Shown here piece by piece: positions 19,607 to 28,185 of a stretch of 64,000 nucleotides of DNA. This stretch comes from Polaribacter atrinae (lineage in GTDB: Bacteria > Bacteroidota > Bacteroidia > Flavobacteriales > Flavobacteriaceae), in NCBI RefSeq assembly GCF_038023995.1, contig NZ_CP150660.1, positions 2,540,501 to 2,604,500 on the forward strand. The letters are read 5' to 3'. Made by a program: the position numbers and the translations under genes. How positions within the stretch are numbered: position 1 is the stretch's first letter; the number at the start of each line of letters is the position of its first letter. The notes beneath the pieces are model-generated. The model was not told the origin of the DNA. It worked only from the letters and a program-made list of their open reading frames with translations, and did no database searches.

Positions 19607-19663
19607 AAGCACTTTTAGTTTTTAGAAATTCCCTAATTTCGATTTATTATAAGTGCTTTTTTT
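19607..19663 (+). terminator. Possible terminator between aldA and fucP
   Basis: An 8-bp stem (AAGCACTT/AAGTGCTT) with a 36-base loop is followed by a T-run. The long loop makes it a weak call. It may only attenuate transcription into fucP. Confidence 0.4.
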
Positions 19664-19687
19664 CATCAACATAATAAAACCTTATTT

Positions 19688-20986
19688 ATGGCAGAGTCAA
19701 AAAAAATCCCTGTAGTTTCCAAGGATGTTCTCATTCCTTTTATCATCATTACCTCGTTATTTTCATTGTGGGGTTTTGCCAATGATATTACAAATCCCAT
19801 GGTTGCTGCATTTGGTACCGTCATGGAAATTTCTACTGCCAAAGCTGCTTTGGTGCAACTTGCTTTTTATGGAGGTTATGCTACAATGGCAATTCCTGCC
19901 GCTTTATTTGTTAGAAAATACAGCTATAAAAAAGGAATTCTTTTAGGTTTATCTTTATATGCTATTGGAGCCTTATTATTTTTTCCGGCAGCACAATTTG
20001 AAGTCTTTGGCTTCTTTTTAGGTTCGTTATATATTTTAACATTCGGATTGGCTTTTTTAGAAACCACCGCAAACCCATACATCCTTTCTATGGGGGATGA
20101 ACGCACCGCAACACAGCGTTTAAATCTAGCACAAGCTTTTAATCCTATTGGGTCTTTATTCGGAATGTTTGTAGCATCAAAATTTATTTTGGTTGCCTTA
20201 GATTCTGATAAAAGAAATGAAGCTGGTGAGTTAATTTTTAGCACGCTAGATGAAGCTCAAAAAGCAGTTATTAGAACGCATGATTTAGCAATTATTAGAA
20301 ATCCGTATGTAATTCTTGGCTTTGTTGTGATTGCAATGCTTATTTTAATTGCCGTAACTAAAATGCCAAAAAGAAGTGCAAATACAACTTACTCTAGTGC
20401 CGCAGATTCTTTTAAAAGATTGTTTAAAAACGGAAAATACAAAGAAGGTGTTTTAGCACAATTGTTTTATGTGGCTGCTCAAATTATGTGTTGGACGTTT
20501 ATCATTCAGTATGCAGGAAATTTAGGAATTTCGAAGGCAGAAGCACAAAATTATAATATTATTGCCATGTCTATTTTCTTAGGAAGTAGGTTTATCAGTA
20601 CTTTTTTAATGAAATATATCAATGCAAAAAAATTACTGATGATTTTCGCACTTTGTGCGATGGTAACCATATCCGGAGTTATTTTAATTGAAGGAATTAC
20701 AGGTTTATACTTACTGGTAGCAACCTCAGCATTTATGTCTTTAATGTTCCCAACTATTTACGGAATTGCCTTAGACGGATTAAGTGAAGAAGATTCTGCT
20801 TTAGGGGCTGCAGGATTAGTTATGGCTATTGTAGGTGGAGCTTTAATGCCAATTTTACAAGGATTAATGATAGATATGGGAAAAATTGGTCCGTTTAGCG
20901 GAGTCAACTTTTCATTTATATTACCTTTTATCTGTTTTTGCTTTATTGCACTTTACGGATATAGAACAATGAAAATTTATAAATAA
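19688..20986 (+). CDS. fucP: L-fucose:proton symporter FucP (MFS)
   Basis: This 432-residue protein has twelve membrane helices. It shows clear FucP features: LWGFANDITNPMV in helix 1, LVQLAFYGGYATMAIPAALFVRKYSYKKGI, FLETTANPYILSMGDERTATQRLNLAQAFNPIGSLFG, and MSLMFPTIYGIALDGLSEEDSALGAAGLVMAIVGGALMP. The Asp in the first helix region corresponds to the proton/substrate-coupling acidic residue of the family. It imports L-fucose across the inner membrane. Only one base separates it from the mutarotase gene, so they form one operon, with aldA upstream. Confidence 0.95.
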   Translation: MAESKKIPVVSKDVLIPFIIITSLFSLWGFANDITNPMVAAFGTVMEISTAKAALVQLAFYGGYATMAIPAALFVRKYSYKKGILLGLSLYAIGALLFFPAAQFEVFGFFLGSLYILTFGLAFLETTANPYILSMGDERTATQRLNLAQAFNPIGSLFGMFVASKFILVALDSDKRNEAGELIFSTLDEAQKAVIRTHDLAIIRNPYVILGFVVIAMLILIAVTKMPKRSANTTYSSAADSFKRLFKNGKYKEGVLAQLFYVAAQIMCWTFIIQYAGNLGISKAEAQNYNIIAMSIFLGSRFISTFLMKYINAKKLLMIFALCAMVTISGVILIEGITGLYLLVATSAFMSLMFPTIYGIALDGLSEEDSALGAAGLVMAIVGGALMPILQGLMIDMGKIGPFSGVNFSFILPFICFCFIALYGYRTMKIYK

Positions 20987-20987
20987 A

Positions 20988-21317
20988 ATGAGTAAATATT
21001 GTTTCGCTTTAGATTTAAAAGATGATGAAAAACTAATTGGAGAGTACAAAAAATATCATCAAGAAATATGGCCAGAGATTACTAAAAGTATCGTTGATGC
21101 TGGTGTTTTAAATCTAGAAATTTTTAATGTACACAATCGGTTGTTTATGATTATGGAAGTTGATGCTTCTTTTTCTTTTGAAGAGAAAGATGAGCTAGAT
21201 AAAAATAATGTAAAAGTACAAGAATGGGAAGCTCTTATGTGGAAATATCAGCAAGGTCTTCCGCTGGCTAAGAAAGGAGAGAAGTGGATTTTAATGGAAA
21301 AGATATATCAGTTATAA
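20988..21317 (+). CDS. L-fucose/L-rhamnose mutarotase, RhaM family
   Basis: This 109-residue cytoplasmic protein belongs to the RhaM/COG3254 dimeric alpha/beta-barrel family. It has the family pattern FALDLKDDEKLIGEYKKYHQEIWPEI, LNLEIFNVHNRLFMIMEVD and the C-terminal VQEWEALMWKYQQGLP. The Tyr, His and Trp in these segments correspond to the active site that interconverts alpha and beta anomers. In a fucI/fucP context it should act on L-fucose and supply the anomer used by the isomerase. It starts one base after the fucP stop and is followed by a strong terminator. Confidence 0.88.
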   Translation: MSKYCFALDLKDDEKLIGEYKKYHQEIWPEITKSIVDAGVLNLEIFNVHNRLFMIMEVDASFSFEEKDELDKNNVKVQEWEALMWKYQQGLPLAKKGEKWILMEKIYQL

Positions 21318-21350
21318 AATAGTAATATTTTATGATTACTTAATGTATTA

Positions 21351-21383
21351 AAAAAACCTCAACGATATCAGTTGAGGTTTTTT
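21351..21383. terminator. Bidirectional terminator between mutarotase and nagB
   Basis: A 13-bp perfect stem (AAAAAACCTCAAC/GTTGAGGTTTTTT) with a 7-base loop is flanked by A and T runs. It serves convergent genes on both strands. Confidence 0.9.
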
Positions 21384-21409
21384 ACTTTGGTATTAAAATA
21401 ATTTATATT

Positions 21410-23338
21410 CTAATAATGCCATCTTACAAACGCTTCCATAGCAGCGTAATGAGACAACCCTAATTGATCATATAATTCTGCAGTTTCTCTATTTCTGTCT
21501 TCTGCACGTTGCCAAAACTCTCTACTATCTGCTCCTTGAAAAACAACACCGTCTTTTTGAGATTGATGTTTAAAAATTCCTTTTCGTTTTTCTAAAACTT
21601 GATCAGGACCCATTGGTACTGCCATTTCTATTTCATCAACTCCCCACTCTTGCCATGCACCTCTGTATAACCAAACCCAACAATCTTTCATAAATTTCTT
21701 AGGTTTTAGTTCTCTTACGGCTGCAAAAATTGCATCTAAGCATACTTTATGAGTACCATGAGGATCTGCTAAATCTCCTGCTGCAAATATTTGATGTGGT
21801 TTAACTTTTTCAATTAATTCTTTGGTTATTTCTACATCTCCAACACCAATTGGGTTCTTTTTTATAGCTCCTGTTTCATAAAAAGGAAGGTTCATAAAAT
21901 GAATTTGTAAATCTGGCAAACCTATAAAATGACAGGCTGCTCTTGCTTCTCCTTTTCTGATCAATCCTTTTATATAGCGAACCTCTGGAGTATCTATTTC
22001 ACTTGCTTTTTTGTTCTTTAAAAAGGTAGCTGCATTCTTGTAAATTGTAGTTGCTTCAGAATTATCAATTCCGAATTTTTCATTGTAATCACACACAAAA
22101 CTTGCAAAACGCAATGCTTCATCATCTGCAACCGCAATATTACCAGAAGTTTGATATCCTAAATGCACTTCATGACCTTGCTCATGCAATCTCTTAAAAG
22201 TACCACCCATACTAATGATATCATCATCTGGGTGAGGACTAAAAATTAAGACACGTTTCTTAGCAGGTTCTGCTCTTTCTGGTCTTTTACTATCGTCTGC
22301 ATTTGGTTTTCCACCTGGCCAACCTGTAATGGTGTTTTGTAGTTTATTGAATATTTTTATGTTGATGTCATACGCAGGACCTGAGTCTGCTAACAAATCA
22401 CTCATACCATTTTCTATGTAGTCGGCATCAGTTAACATTAAAATAGGTTTCTTTAAGTTTAGAGCTAAACTTAAAACAGCCTTTCTAATTAATTGATCTG
22501 TCCAAACAATTTTTTCTACCAACCAAGGAGTATTAATTCTTGTTAATTTAGAAGCTGCCGCTTGATCTAAAATAAAAGTTGCATTTCTATGTTCTTGTAA
22601 GTAAGATGCAGGCACTAAACTAGTAACTTCTGCTTCTACAGAGGCTTTTATAATGTTAGATTTACTTTCTCCCCAAGCCATTAAAATGACTCTTTTAGCT
22701 TCCATTATTTTTTTAACTCCTAGAGTAATTGCAGTTCTTGGTGTGTTTTCTAATCCAGAAAAATCGCCACTTGCCGCTACTCTTGTAATGTGGTCTAAGG
22801 CAACCAATCTTGTTTTAGAGTTTTGAAGAGATCCGGATTCGTTAAAACCAATATGACCATTTCCTCCAATTCCTAAAATTTGTAAATCAATGCCTCCTAA
22901 AGCTTCAATTTTTGCTTCATATTGATCACAATAATCTCTAATACTTTCTTTTGACAATGTTCCGTCTGGAACATGACAATTTTCTGGTAAAATATCTATG
23001 TGATTAAACAATTGTTCTTGCATAAAACGAACATAACTGTTTATAGAATCTGGTTCCATTGGGTAGTATTCATCTAAATTAAAAGACACTACGTTTTTAA
23101 AACTTAGGCCTTCTTCTTTATGTAACCTTACCAATTCTGCATACAGACCTTTTGGTGAAGAACCTGTTGCTAAACCTAAAATACACGGTTGTCTTTGCGA
23201 TTGTTTTACCTTAATTAGGTTTGCAATTTCTTGTGCAATTGATTTAGCTGCTGATGTAGAGTCTTCATAAACGATAGTTCCAATATTTTCGAATCTTTTT
23301 TCGAAACCTGTTGCTTTGTCTATAGTACTTTTTAACAT
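21410..23338 (-). CDS. nagB: Glucosamine-6-phosphate deaminase fused to a PIG-L deacetylase-like domain
   Basis: This 642-residue protein has two domains. The N-terminal part (about 1-270) is a NagB deaminase with LGLATGSSPKGLYAELV, VVSFNLDEYYPMEPDSINSYVRFM, GIGGNGHIGFNESGS and TLGVKKIMEAKRVILMAWG. The C-terminal part (about 370-640) is a PIG-L/LmbE-type metal-dependent deacetylase with the signature VLIFSPHPDDDIISMGG and a later HGTHKVCLDAI. The deaminase converts glucosamine-6-phosphate to fructose-6-phosphate and ammonia. The second domain may remove an N-acetyl group. This fusion is common in Bacteroidetes. It lies 30 bases after the transporter gene and closes the amino-sugar operon. Confidence 0.93.
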   Translation of the reverse strand: MLKSTIDKATGFEKRFENIGTIVYEDSTSAAKSIAQEIANLIKVKQSQRQPCILGLATGSSPKGLYAELVRLHKEEGLSFKNVVSFNLDEYYPMEPDSINSYVRFMQEQLFNHIDILPENCHVPDGTLSKESIRDYCDQYEAKIEALGGIDLQILGIGGNGHIGFNESGSLQNSKTRLVALDHITRVAASGDFSGLENTPRTAITLGVKKIMEAKRVILMAWGESKSNIIKASVEAEVTSLVPASYLQEHRNATFILDQAAASKLTRINTPWLVEKIVWTDQLIRKAVLSLALNLKKPILMLTDADYIENGMSDLLADSGPAYDINIKIFNKLQNTITGWPGGKPNADDSKRPERAEPAKKRVLIFSPHPDDDIISMGGTFKRLHEQGHEVHLGYQTSGNIAVADDEALRFASFVCDYNEKFGIDNSEATTIYKNAATFLKNKKASEIDTPEVRYIKGLIRKGEARAACHFIGLPDLQIHFMNLPFYETGAIKKNPIGVGDVEITKELIEKVKPHQIFAAGDLADPHGTHKVCLDAIFAAVRELKPKKFMKDCWVWLYRGAWQEWGVDEIEMAVPMGPDQVLEKRKGIFKHQSQKDGVVFQGADSREFWQRAEDRNRETAELYDQLGLSHYAAMEAFVRWHY

Positions 23339-23368
23339 AATATGTGGTTTGTTAGGTTTGAATTTTTT

Positions 23369-24691
23369 TTATTGTTTGCTCCAGTTCTTTATTTTGTGTC
23401 CCCAAACGGCGAAGAAAAGTACAATTGCATAACAAGGAATTAAGATCCAATAACTACTAGTTGCTGCAGTTGCTAATGCGTCTGCTTCTTGTAAGCCATT
23501 GGTAATTAATTCGTGTTTATTAGCTTCTACAATTCGTCCATACAAAGGCGGAATAATTGCACCTCCAGAAATAGCCATTATTAAAAGTGCTGAAGCTGTT
23601 TTAGTATGTTTCCCTAATCCGTCTAAAGTTAACGGCCAAATTGCTGGCCAAACTAATGCATTAGAAACTCCTAAAGCTGCAACAAATAAAACAGATGTAA
23701 ATCCTGAGGTAGTTATAATTAAGGTACTAAAAATAATTCCTAAAATAGCACTAATTACAAGCGCTGTTTTTTGTTGTATATATTTGGGAATTAATAAGAC
23801 GCCCAAAGCATAGGTAACAACCATTGCCATTAAGGTATATGTAGTAAAGAATTTTGCATCTGCAGCTGGTATGCCTAATGAAATTCCGTAAGCAATAATA
23901 GTATCTCCAGCAATAACTTCTGCACCAACATATACAAATAAGGCTAAAACACCCATCCATAAATGTGGATATTGAAATATGGTTTTAGATGACGATGTTT
24001 CACCTTCTGCTAATGCTTCTTCTTCAGTAGCCTCTACATTAGGTAATGCTGCTTTTCTAATTAGTAAAGCAAAAATAAATAAGACAACAGCCATTACAAT
24101 ATAAGGTGTATGCACACTATCTGCCATGGTATCTAAAAGAACGTTTTTTTCATCCGCAGAAACATTTCCTATTTTCTCATTTACATCATCTATACCAGAT
24201 AATAATAACGCACCAAAAATTATAGATCCTAAAGCTCCTGCAACTTTATTTGCAATTCCCATCATTGCCATTCGTTTTGCACCACTTTCAATTGGGCCCA
24301 AAATTGTGATATACGGATTGGCTGCAGTTTGGCAAATTGTCATTCCAATACCTTGAATAAAAATGGCTAATAAAAACATCCAATAAGTACGTGCTTCAGC
24401 TGCGGGTATAAAAACCAATGCACCAATTGCCATAATTGCTAAACCTAATGATATACCATTTCTATACCCTGTTTTAGAAATAATATAAGAGGCTGGTAAT
24501 GCCATTACTACAAATGAAATATAAGAAGCTGTAGCTACTAAATAAGCCTGCGTTTCCGTAAGTTCATTAATTGTTTTCATGAATGGAATTAAGGCTCCGT
24601 TTATCCAGGTTACAAAACCGAAAATTGCGAAGAGTCCTCCAATAATCATAATTGGGACTAGGTTGTTTTGAGATTTTGTAGTCGTGCTCAT
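23369..24691 (-). CDS. nagP: NagP-type sugar MFS transporter
   Basis: This 440-residue protein has 12 membrane helices and belongs to the FHS branch of the major facilitator superfamily, like FucP and glucose/galactose transporters. It shows FGFVTWINGALIPF in helix 1, FIQGIGMTICQTAANPYITILGPIESGAKRMAMMGIANKVAGALG, and ALVWPAIWPLTLDGLGKHTKTASALLIMAISGGAI. Its position between a hexosamine kinase gene and nagB indicates N-acetylglucosamine or N-acetylgalactosamine import. The gap to the kinase gene is 41 bases and to nagB 30 bases. Confidence 0.85.
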   Translation of the reverse strand: MSTTTKSQNNLVPIMIIGGLFAIFGFVTWINGALIPFMKTINELTETQAYLVATASYISFVVMALPASYIISKTGYRNGISLGLAIMAIGALVFIPAAEARTYWMFLLAIFIQGIGMTICQTAANPYITILGPIESGAKRMAMMGIANKVAGALGSIIFGALLLSGIDDVNEKIGNVSADEKNVLLDTMADSVHTPYIVMAVVLFIFALLIRKAALPNVEATEEEALAEGETSSSKTIFQYPHLWMGVLALFVYVGAEVIAGDTIIAYGISLGIPAADAKFFTTYTLMAMVVTYALGVLLIPKYIQQKTALVISAILGIIFSTLIITTSGFTSVLFVAALGVSNALVWPAIWPLTLDGLGKHTKTASALLIMAISGGAIIPPLYGRIVEANKHELITNGLQEADALATAATSSYWILIPCYAIVLFFAVWGHKIKNWSKQ

Positions 24692-24732
24692 AAGGTTTAA
24701 ATTAGCTTGTGTTATTTAATTAGTTTGTCAAT

Positions 24733-25797
24733 TTAGAATTTTAATTTTTCAGAAAAGCTCTCTATCAATTTAAATTGATTTTTTGCTCTGTCTAAATTAT
24801 GTTCGGCATAGGTTGTTTTGTAGTAGATGTCATTGTTTAAATAGTCTGTTAAAAAACGCAAAGCCATTATAAAAATCATTGTTTTTGCTGCTAACGGCAA
24901 ATATTTTAACTCTATTTCTGTTAAGGTGTCTTTTGTTTTTTCTAAAAACCCTTTTTCATATGCTTTGTAGTACTCTAAATTAAATGCTACCTTAGATAAG
25001 TCTGTTTCATCTTCTGCTGCTGTGTTGCAAATGGTTCTTATTGCATCACCAAAATCATAATGAATAATACCTGGCATTACCGTATCTGTATCTATCATAC
25101 AAATACCTTTGTTGTCTTGCGTAAATAGCGAGTTAGATATTTTGGTATCGTTATGTGTAACTCTAATAGGAATTTTACCAGCATCTTTTAAATTCTGAAG
25201 AATGTGCATTTCTTCTTTTAAATCGGCAACGATTTGTATGTATTTCGCGGCTTTTGTTAAGCGACTTTTTAAAGCACTTTGTATAGAAGAGGCATATTGT
25301 TTATAGCGAAAAGACATGTTGTGAAAATTGGGAATCACATCTATTAATTGGCTACTATCAAAATCTGCTGTTAGGTTTAAAAAATCTCCTAAAAGTTTTC
25401 CGCCTTCGTAAGCAATCTCTTTGTTATTTACAATTTCATGGGTAACGCTATCATCAATAAAAATCATCACATTCCAGAAATTGATTCCTTTATTATAATA
25501 ATATAAAGTACTGTTTTTGGCTTTTACAAAACTTAAAACGGTATTATTTAAAGCTTCGTTTGATGCCTTCGGATATTTGCTTCTAATATGATTGCTTGTT
25601 AATACTTTGTTGTTTACTAAACCAGGAACATCTTTAAAAACAATTTGATTTATCCTTTGAAGAATATAATTAATACCGCCATCTGTTTTTATTAAAAAAG
25701 TATCATTAATATGTCCAGAATTTAATTCTGAATGACTTTTATAATTAAATTGATGATCAAACTCATTAAAAATAGAGATGATAGTTTCTGTATTCAT
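24733..25797 (-). CDS. nahK: N-acetylhexosamine 1-kinase-like phosphotransferase (NahK family)
   Basis: This 354-residue protein has the aminoglycoside-phosphotransferase fold and closely resembles bifidobacterial NahK. It shows SGHINDTFLIKTDGGINYILQRIN at the nucleotide-binding lobe, the catalytic loop IPIRVTHNDTKISNSLF, and IDTDTVMPGIIHYDFGDAIRTICNTAAEDETDLSKV, then RFLTDYLNNDIYYKTTYAEHNLDRAKNQ. NahK phosphorylates GlcNAc and GalNAc at the anomeric carbon, which allows direct conversion to a nucleotide sugar. The gene begins one base after the stop of the nucleotidyltransferase gene, a pairing that makes functional sense: kinase then UDP-sugar pyrophosphorylase. Confidence 0.85.
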   Translation of the reverse strand: MNTETIISIFNEFDHQFNYKSHSELNSGHINDTFLIKTDGGINYILQRINQIVFKDVPGLVNNKVLTSNHIRSKYPKASNEALNNTVLSFVKAKNSTLYYYNKGINFWNVMIFIDDSVTHEIVNNKEIAYEGGKLLGDFLNLTADFDSSQLIDVIPNFHNMSFRYKQYASSIQSALKSRLTKAAKYIQIVADLKEEMHILQNLKDAGKIPIRVTHNDTKISNSLFTQDNKGICMIDTDTVMPGIIHYDFGDAIRTICNTAAEDETDLSKVAFNLEYYKAYEKGFLEKTKDTLTEIELKYLPLAAKTMIFIMALRFLTDYLNNDIYYKTTYAEHNLDRAKNQFKLIESFSEKLKF

Positions 25798-25798
25798 A

Positions 25799-26713
25799 TT
25801 AGTTCCATAATTTAGTTGGATATACTCCGTTTTCTTTCAGTTTATTAATCTCTATTTGCGCTTTTTCCTTATCATCACTATAGGTAACTCCAAACCATTT
25901 AGAGTCTGATTCTAGTACTTTTACAGAGGCTTTTTTAGAGGCTAACATTTTATTTACAATGGTTGGTAAATAAAATTCTGCTTTTAAGTTTTCTTTAGTT
26001 TTTTCTAAAAAGTCTAAAAACAAAGCATCACCAAACTCAAAACATTTAGGTGTAAAACCCCAAAAATTCATAGAAACAATTGTGTTTTCATCAATAGGAA
26101 GCATTTTTCCGTTATCATCTTCACTTTTTAAAGCTCCGTCAATTTTTTCAATTCTAACTCTTTCGGTTACATCAGTTAAAAAGCCTTTATCATCAACAGT
26201 ACATTCTCCTCTAGAAACATAACCATTATCTGAAACTGTGTTTTTTAAAGAATAAGCGACCATACTAAAGTCATAACTGTTTTTATCTGTATTTCTTAAC
26301 TGTTCTGCAATGGCAACAAAAGCTTGTCTACTGTAAAAATCGTCTGCATTTATAATGGCAAAATTTTCTTTTATTACATCTTTGGTCATTAATAAAGCAT
26401 GGCCTGTTCCCCAAGGTTTTACCCTTTCTGGATTTCTATATTTTTCAGGTACGTTTTCTAATTCTTGAAAGACATATTCTATGGCTATTTTACCTGCTAA
26501 CTTTTTATTAAAAAGAGTCTTAAAGTCATTTTCAAAAGTTTTTCTTATGATAAAAACTACTTTGCCAAAACCAGCTTGAATTGCATCAAAAAGAGAGAAG
26601 TCTATAATGGTATCACCTTCTGGTGTAAACGTATCCATTTGCTTTAAGCCACCGTATCTGCTACCCATTCCTGCTGCTAGAATTACTAATGTAGGTTTGT
26701 CAAGTGTCTTCAT
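25799..26713 (-). CDS. Sugar nucleotidyltransferase, probable UDP-N-acetylhexosamine pyrophosphorylase
   Basis: The ATG at 26713 starts MKTLDKPTLVILAAGMGSRYGGLKQ, the GxG-Rx-K signature of sugar-1-phosphate nucleotidyltransferases. A longer frame to 26806 runs through the promoter and is rejected. The 304-residue protein also shows EGDTIIDFSLFDAIQAGF, GTGHALLM, FAIINADDFYS with the metal-binding Asp pair, and FWGFTPKCF. It transfers UMP or another nucleotide to a sugar-1-phosphate. As it is translated with a NahK-type kinase, the substrate is probably GlcNAc-1-P or GalNAc-1-P. It is the first gene of the operon and is divergent from the LacI regulator. Confidence 0.8.
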   Translation of the reverse strand: MKTLDKPTLVILAAGMGSRYGGLKQMDTFTPEGDTIIDFSLFDAIQAGFGKVVFIIRKTFENDFKTLFNKKLAGKIAIEYVFQELENVPEKYRNPERVKPWGTGHALLMTKDVIKENFAIINADDFYSRQAFVAIAEQLRNTDKNSYDFSMVAYSLKNTVSDNGYVSRGECTVDDKGFLTDVTERVRIEKIDGALKSEDDNGKMLPIDENTIVSMNFWGFTPKCFEFGDALFLDFLEKTKENLKAEFYLPTIVNKMLASKKASVKVLESDSKWFGVTYSDDKEKAQIEINKLKENGVYPTKLWN

Positions 26714-26775
26714 AATTAGTTGATGTTTAGACGGTATTGTTGTTTTTGTTGGGTTGTATTCATTTCTGATTGAAA

Positions 26776-26806
26776 CAAAAATATAGATTTTATCTTGTGT
26801 AGCCAA
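26776..26806 (-). promoter_or_regulatory. Promoter of the amino-sugar operon
   Basis: On the minus strand TTG (26804-26806), 20 bases, then TATTTTTG (26776-26783) match the Bacteroidetes -33/-7 promoter pattern. Transcription would begin near 26769, giving a leader of about 55 bases before the ATG at 26713. Confidence 0.6.
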
Positions 26807-26822
26807 GAGATTCTTAATAAAA

Positions 26823-26836
26823 TGTGCTCGAACACA
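26823..26836. promoter_or_regulatory. Putative LacI-family operator
   Basis: TGTGCTCGAACACA is a 14-base palindrome with one mismatched pair and a central CG, the typical form of LacI-family operators. It lies 34 bases before the regulator's start codon and 17 bases upstream of the -33 element of the operon promoter. Confidence 0.6.
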
Positions 26837-26869
26837 ATTATTGAAACAAAAATATATATATTTGCCTTG

Positions 26870-27913
26870 ATGAAGAAATATACCATTAAAAATATTGCAG
26901 AATTAGCAGGCGTATCTAAAGGAACGGTAGATAGAGTTATTCATAAAAGAGGTAAAGTATCGGCAATAGCTTTAGAAAAGGTTACTGCTGTTTTAAATGA
27001 AATAGACTATAAACCTAACTTGCTTGCTAGAAGTTTAAAGAATACAAAAAATTATCATATTTGTGTTGTTTTGCCCGATTATAACAAAGATGCTTTTTGG
27101 CTTCCGTGTTATGAGGGGATTGTTGAGGCTGTAAATGAGTTTGGGTCTTTTGGTGTTTTTATAGAGCCCTTCTTTTTTCATCCTAATAATGTAGATTCTT
27201 TTGTAGAGATTAATAATAAAGTGTTAGCATTATCTCCAGATGCTGTTTTATTGGCTCCTTTATTTTATAAGGAAACAGTAGATATTATTAATAAATATGC
27301 TCTTAAAAATATTATTGTTAGCAAATTTAACAATCAATTAGAAATTGAAAATACAAAGAATTTTGTTGGTCAAGATTTATTTAAAAGTGGAAGAATAGCT
27401 GCAGGATTGTTAAAAATGATCATCAAAAAAAATGCAACAATAGATATTATTCATGTTGATGAAGATTTTAATAACTCTATTCACATGCAAGAAAAGGAAA
27501 AGGGTTTTAGAAATTATTTTAGTGAAATAAAAAATTCTGATTATAAAATTGTAACCCATAATTCTAAACAATCTGACCTTGCAAATAATCTAGATTCAAT
27601 CTTTTCTGCTTCTTTTTATTCGGATGCTATATTTGTGACCACTTCTAAAGTTTACGAAGTTGCAGAATTTATTAAAAGTAAAAATTTGAGTAATGTAAAA
27701 CTTATTGGATACGATTTGTTGGAAGAAAATATTCAATATTTAAAAGACGATATTATTCATTTTTTGATTCATCAAAATCCTAAAAAGCAAGTGTATTTAG
27801 GATTGACTTACCTTGTAGAATTCTTTCTGTTTAACAAAGAAATACCCTCTAAAAGTTTATTGCCAATAGATATTATTACTAGTGAAAATATAGAAACATA
27901 TTTAGAGGATTGA
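26870..27913 (+). CDS. LacI-family transcriptional regulator of the amino-sugar operon
   Basis: The ATG at 26870 begins MKKYTIKNIAELAGVSKGTVDRVIHKRGKVS, the LacI helix-turn-helix, followed by a hinge helix YKPNLLARSLKNTK. The earlier frame start at 26795 would add residues read through the operator and is rejected. Residues 60-347 form a periplasmic-binding-protein-like sensor domain of the type-1 sugar-binding group (YHICVVLPDYNKDAFWLPCYEGI, then NIIVSKFNNQ, and GLTYLVEFFLF). The divergent amino-sugar operon and the palindrome between them make autoregulation and control of that operon likely. The inducer is probably an amino sugar or its phosphate. Confidence 0.85.
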   Translation: MKKYTIKNIAELAGVSKGTVDRVIHKRGKVSAIALEKVTAVLNEIDYKPNLLARSLKNTKNYHICVVLPDYNKDAFWLPCYEGIVEAVNEFGSFGVFIEPFFFHPNNVDSFVEINNKVLALSPDAVLLAPLFYKETVDIINKYALKNIIVSKFNNQLEIENTKNFVGQDLFKSGRIAAGLLKMIIKKNATIDIIHVDEDFNNSIHMQEKEKGFRNYFSEIKNSDYKIVTHNSKQSDLANNLDSIFSASFYSDAIFVTTSKVYEVAEFIKSKNLSNVKLIGYDLLEENIQYLKDDIIHFLIHQNPKKQVYLGLTYLVEFFLFNKEIPSKSLLPIDIITSENIETYLED

Positions 27914-28112
27914 TGTTTTTTATTTTTAGTTTTTTTTATTTGAAAATTAGGTAATACTATTCAATTATCTTTATTTTTTACGGTTTTATCAATATGTTCT
28001 TTTGTTTTGTAGCAGAATCATTGATACCTTTCTGGCTATGAGCCTGCAATTTTTTACATAAAATCTCGTTTAAATGTAATATTAAAATTTTAGTCATCTT
28101 AACTTCTTGATT

Positions 28113-28159
28113 AAAAAAAAATGGAATAAAACCTTAAAGTTTCTTAAGGTTTTATTCCA
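28113..28159 (-). terminator. Strong minus-strand terminator left behind a gene remnant
   Basis: A perfect 16-bp stem (TGGAATAAAACCTTAA/TTAAGGTTTTATTCCA) with a 6-base loop is followed on the minus strand by nine T residues. It lies 26 bases beyond the stop of the remnant at 28186-28275 and about 200 bases beyond the GH109 gene. Confidence 0.8.
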
Positions 28160-28185
28160 AACATAATTCAAATAATAAATAAAGA

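Larger units (their letters stand above)
26769..26856 (+). repeat. Perfect 17-base direct repeat in the divergent promoter region
   Basis: ATTGAAACAAAAATATA occurs at 26769-26785 and again at 26840-26856, 71 bases apart. Each copy contains, on the minus strand, a TATTTTTG box. The two copies flank the LacI-type operator. Confidence 0.8.

Noticed and set aside
26714..26806. Longer start for the nucleotidyltransferase (31 extra codons)
   Set aside because: The extra part covers the promoter boxes and one 17-base repeat, and the family motif LAAGMGSRYGG begins just after the ATG at 26713.
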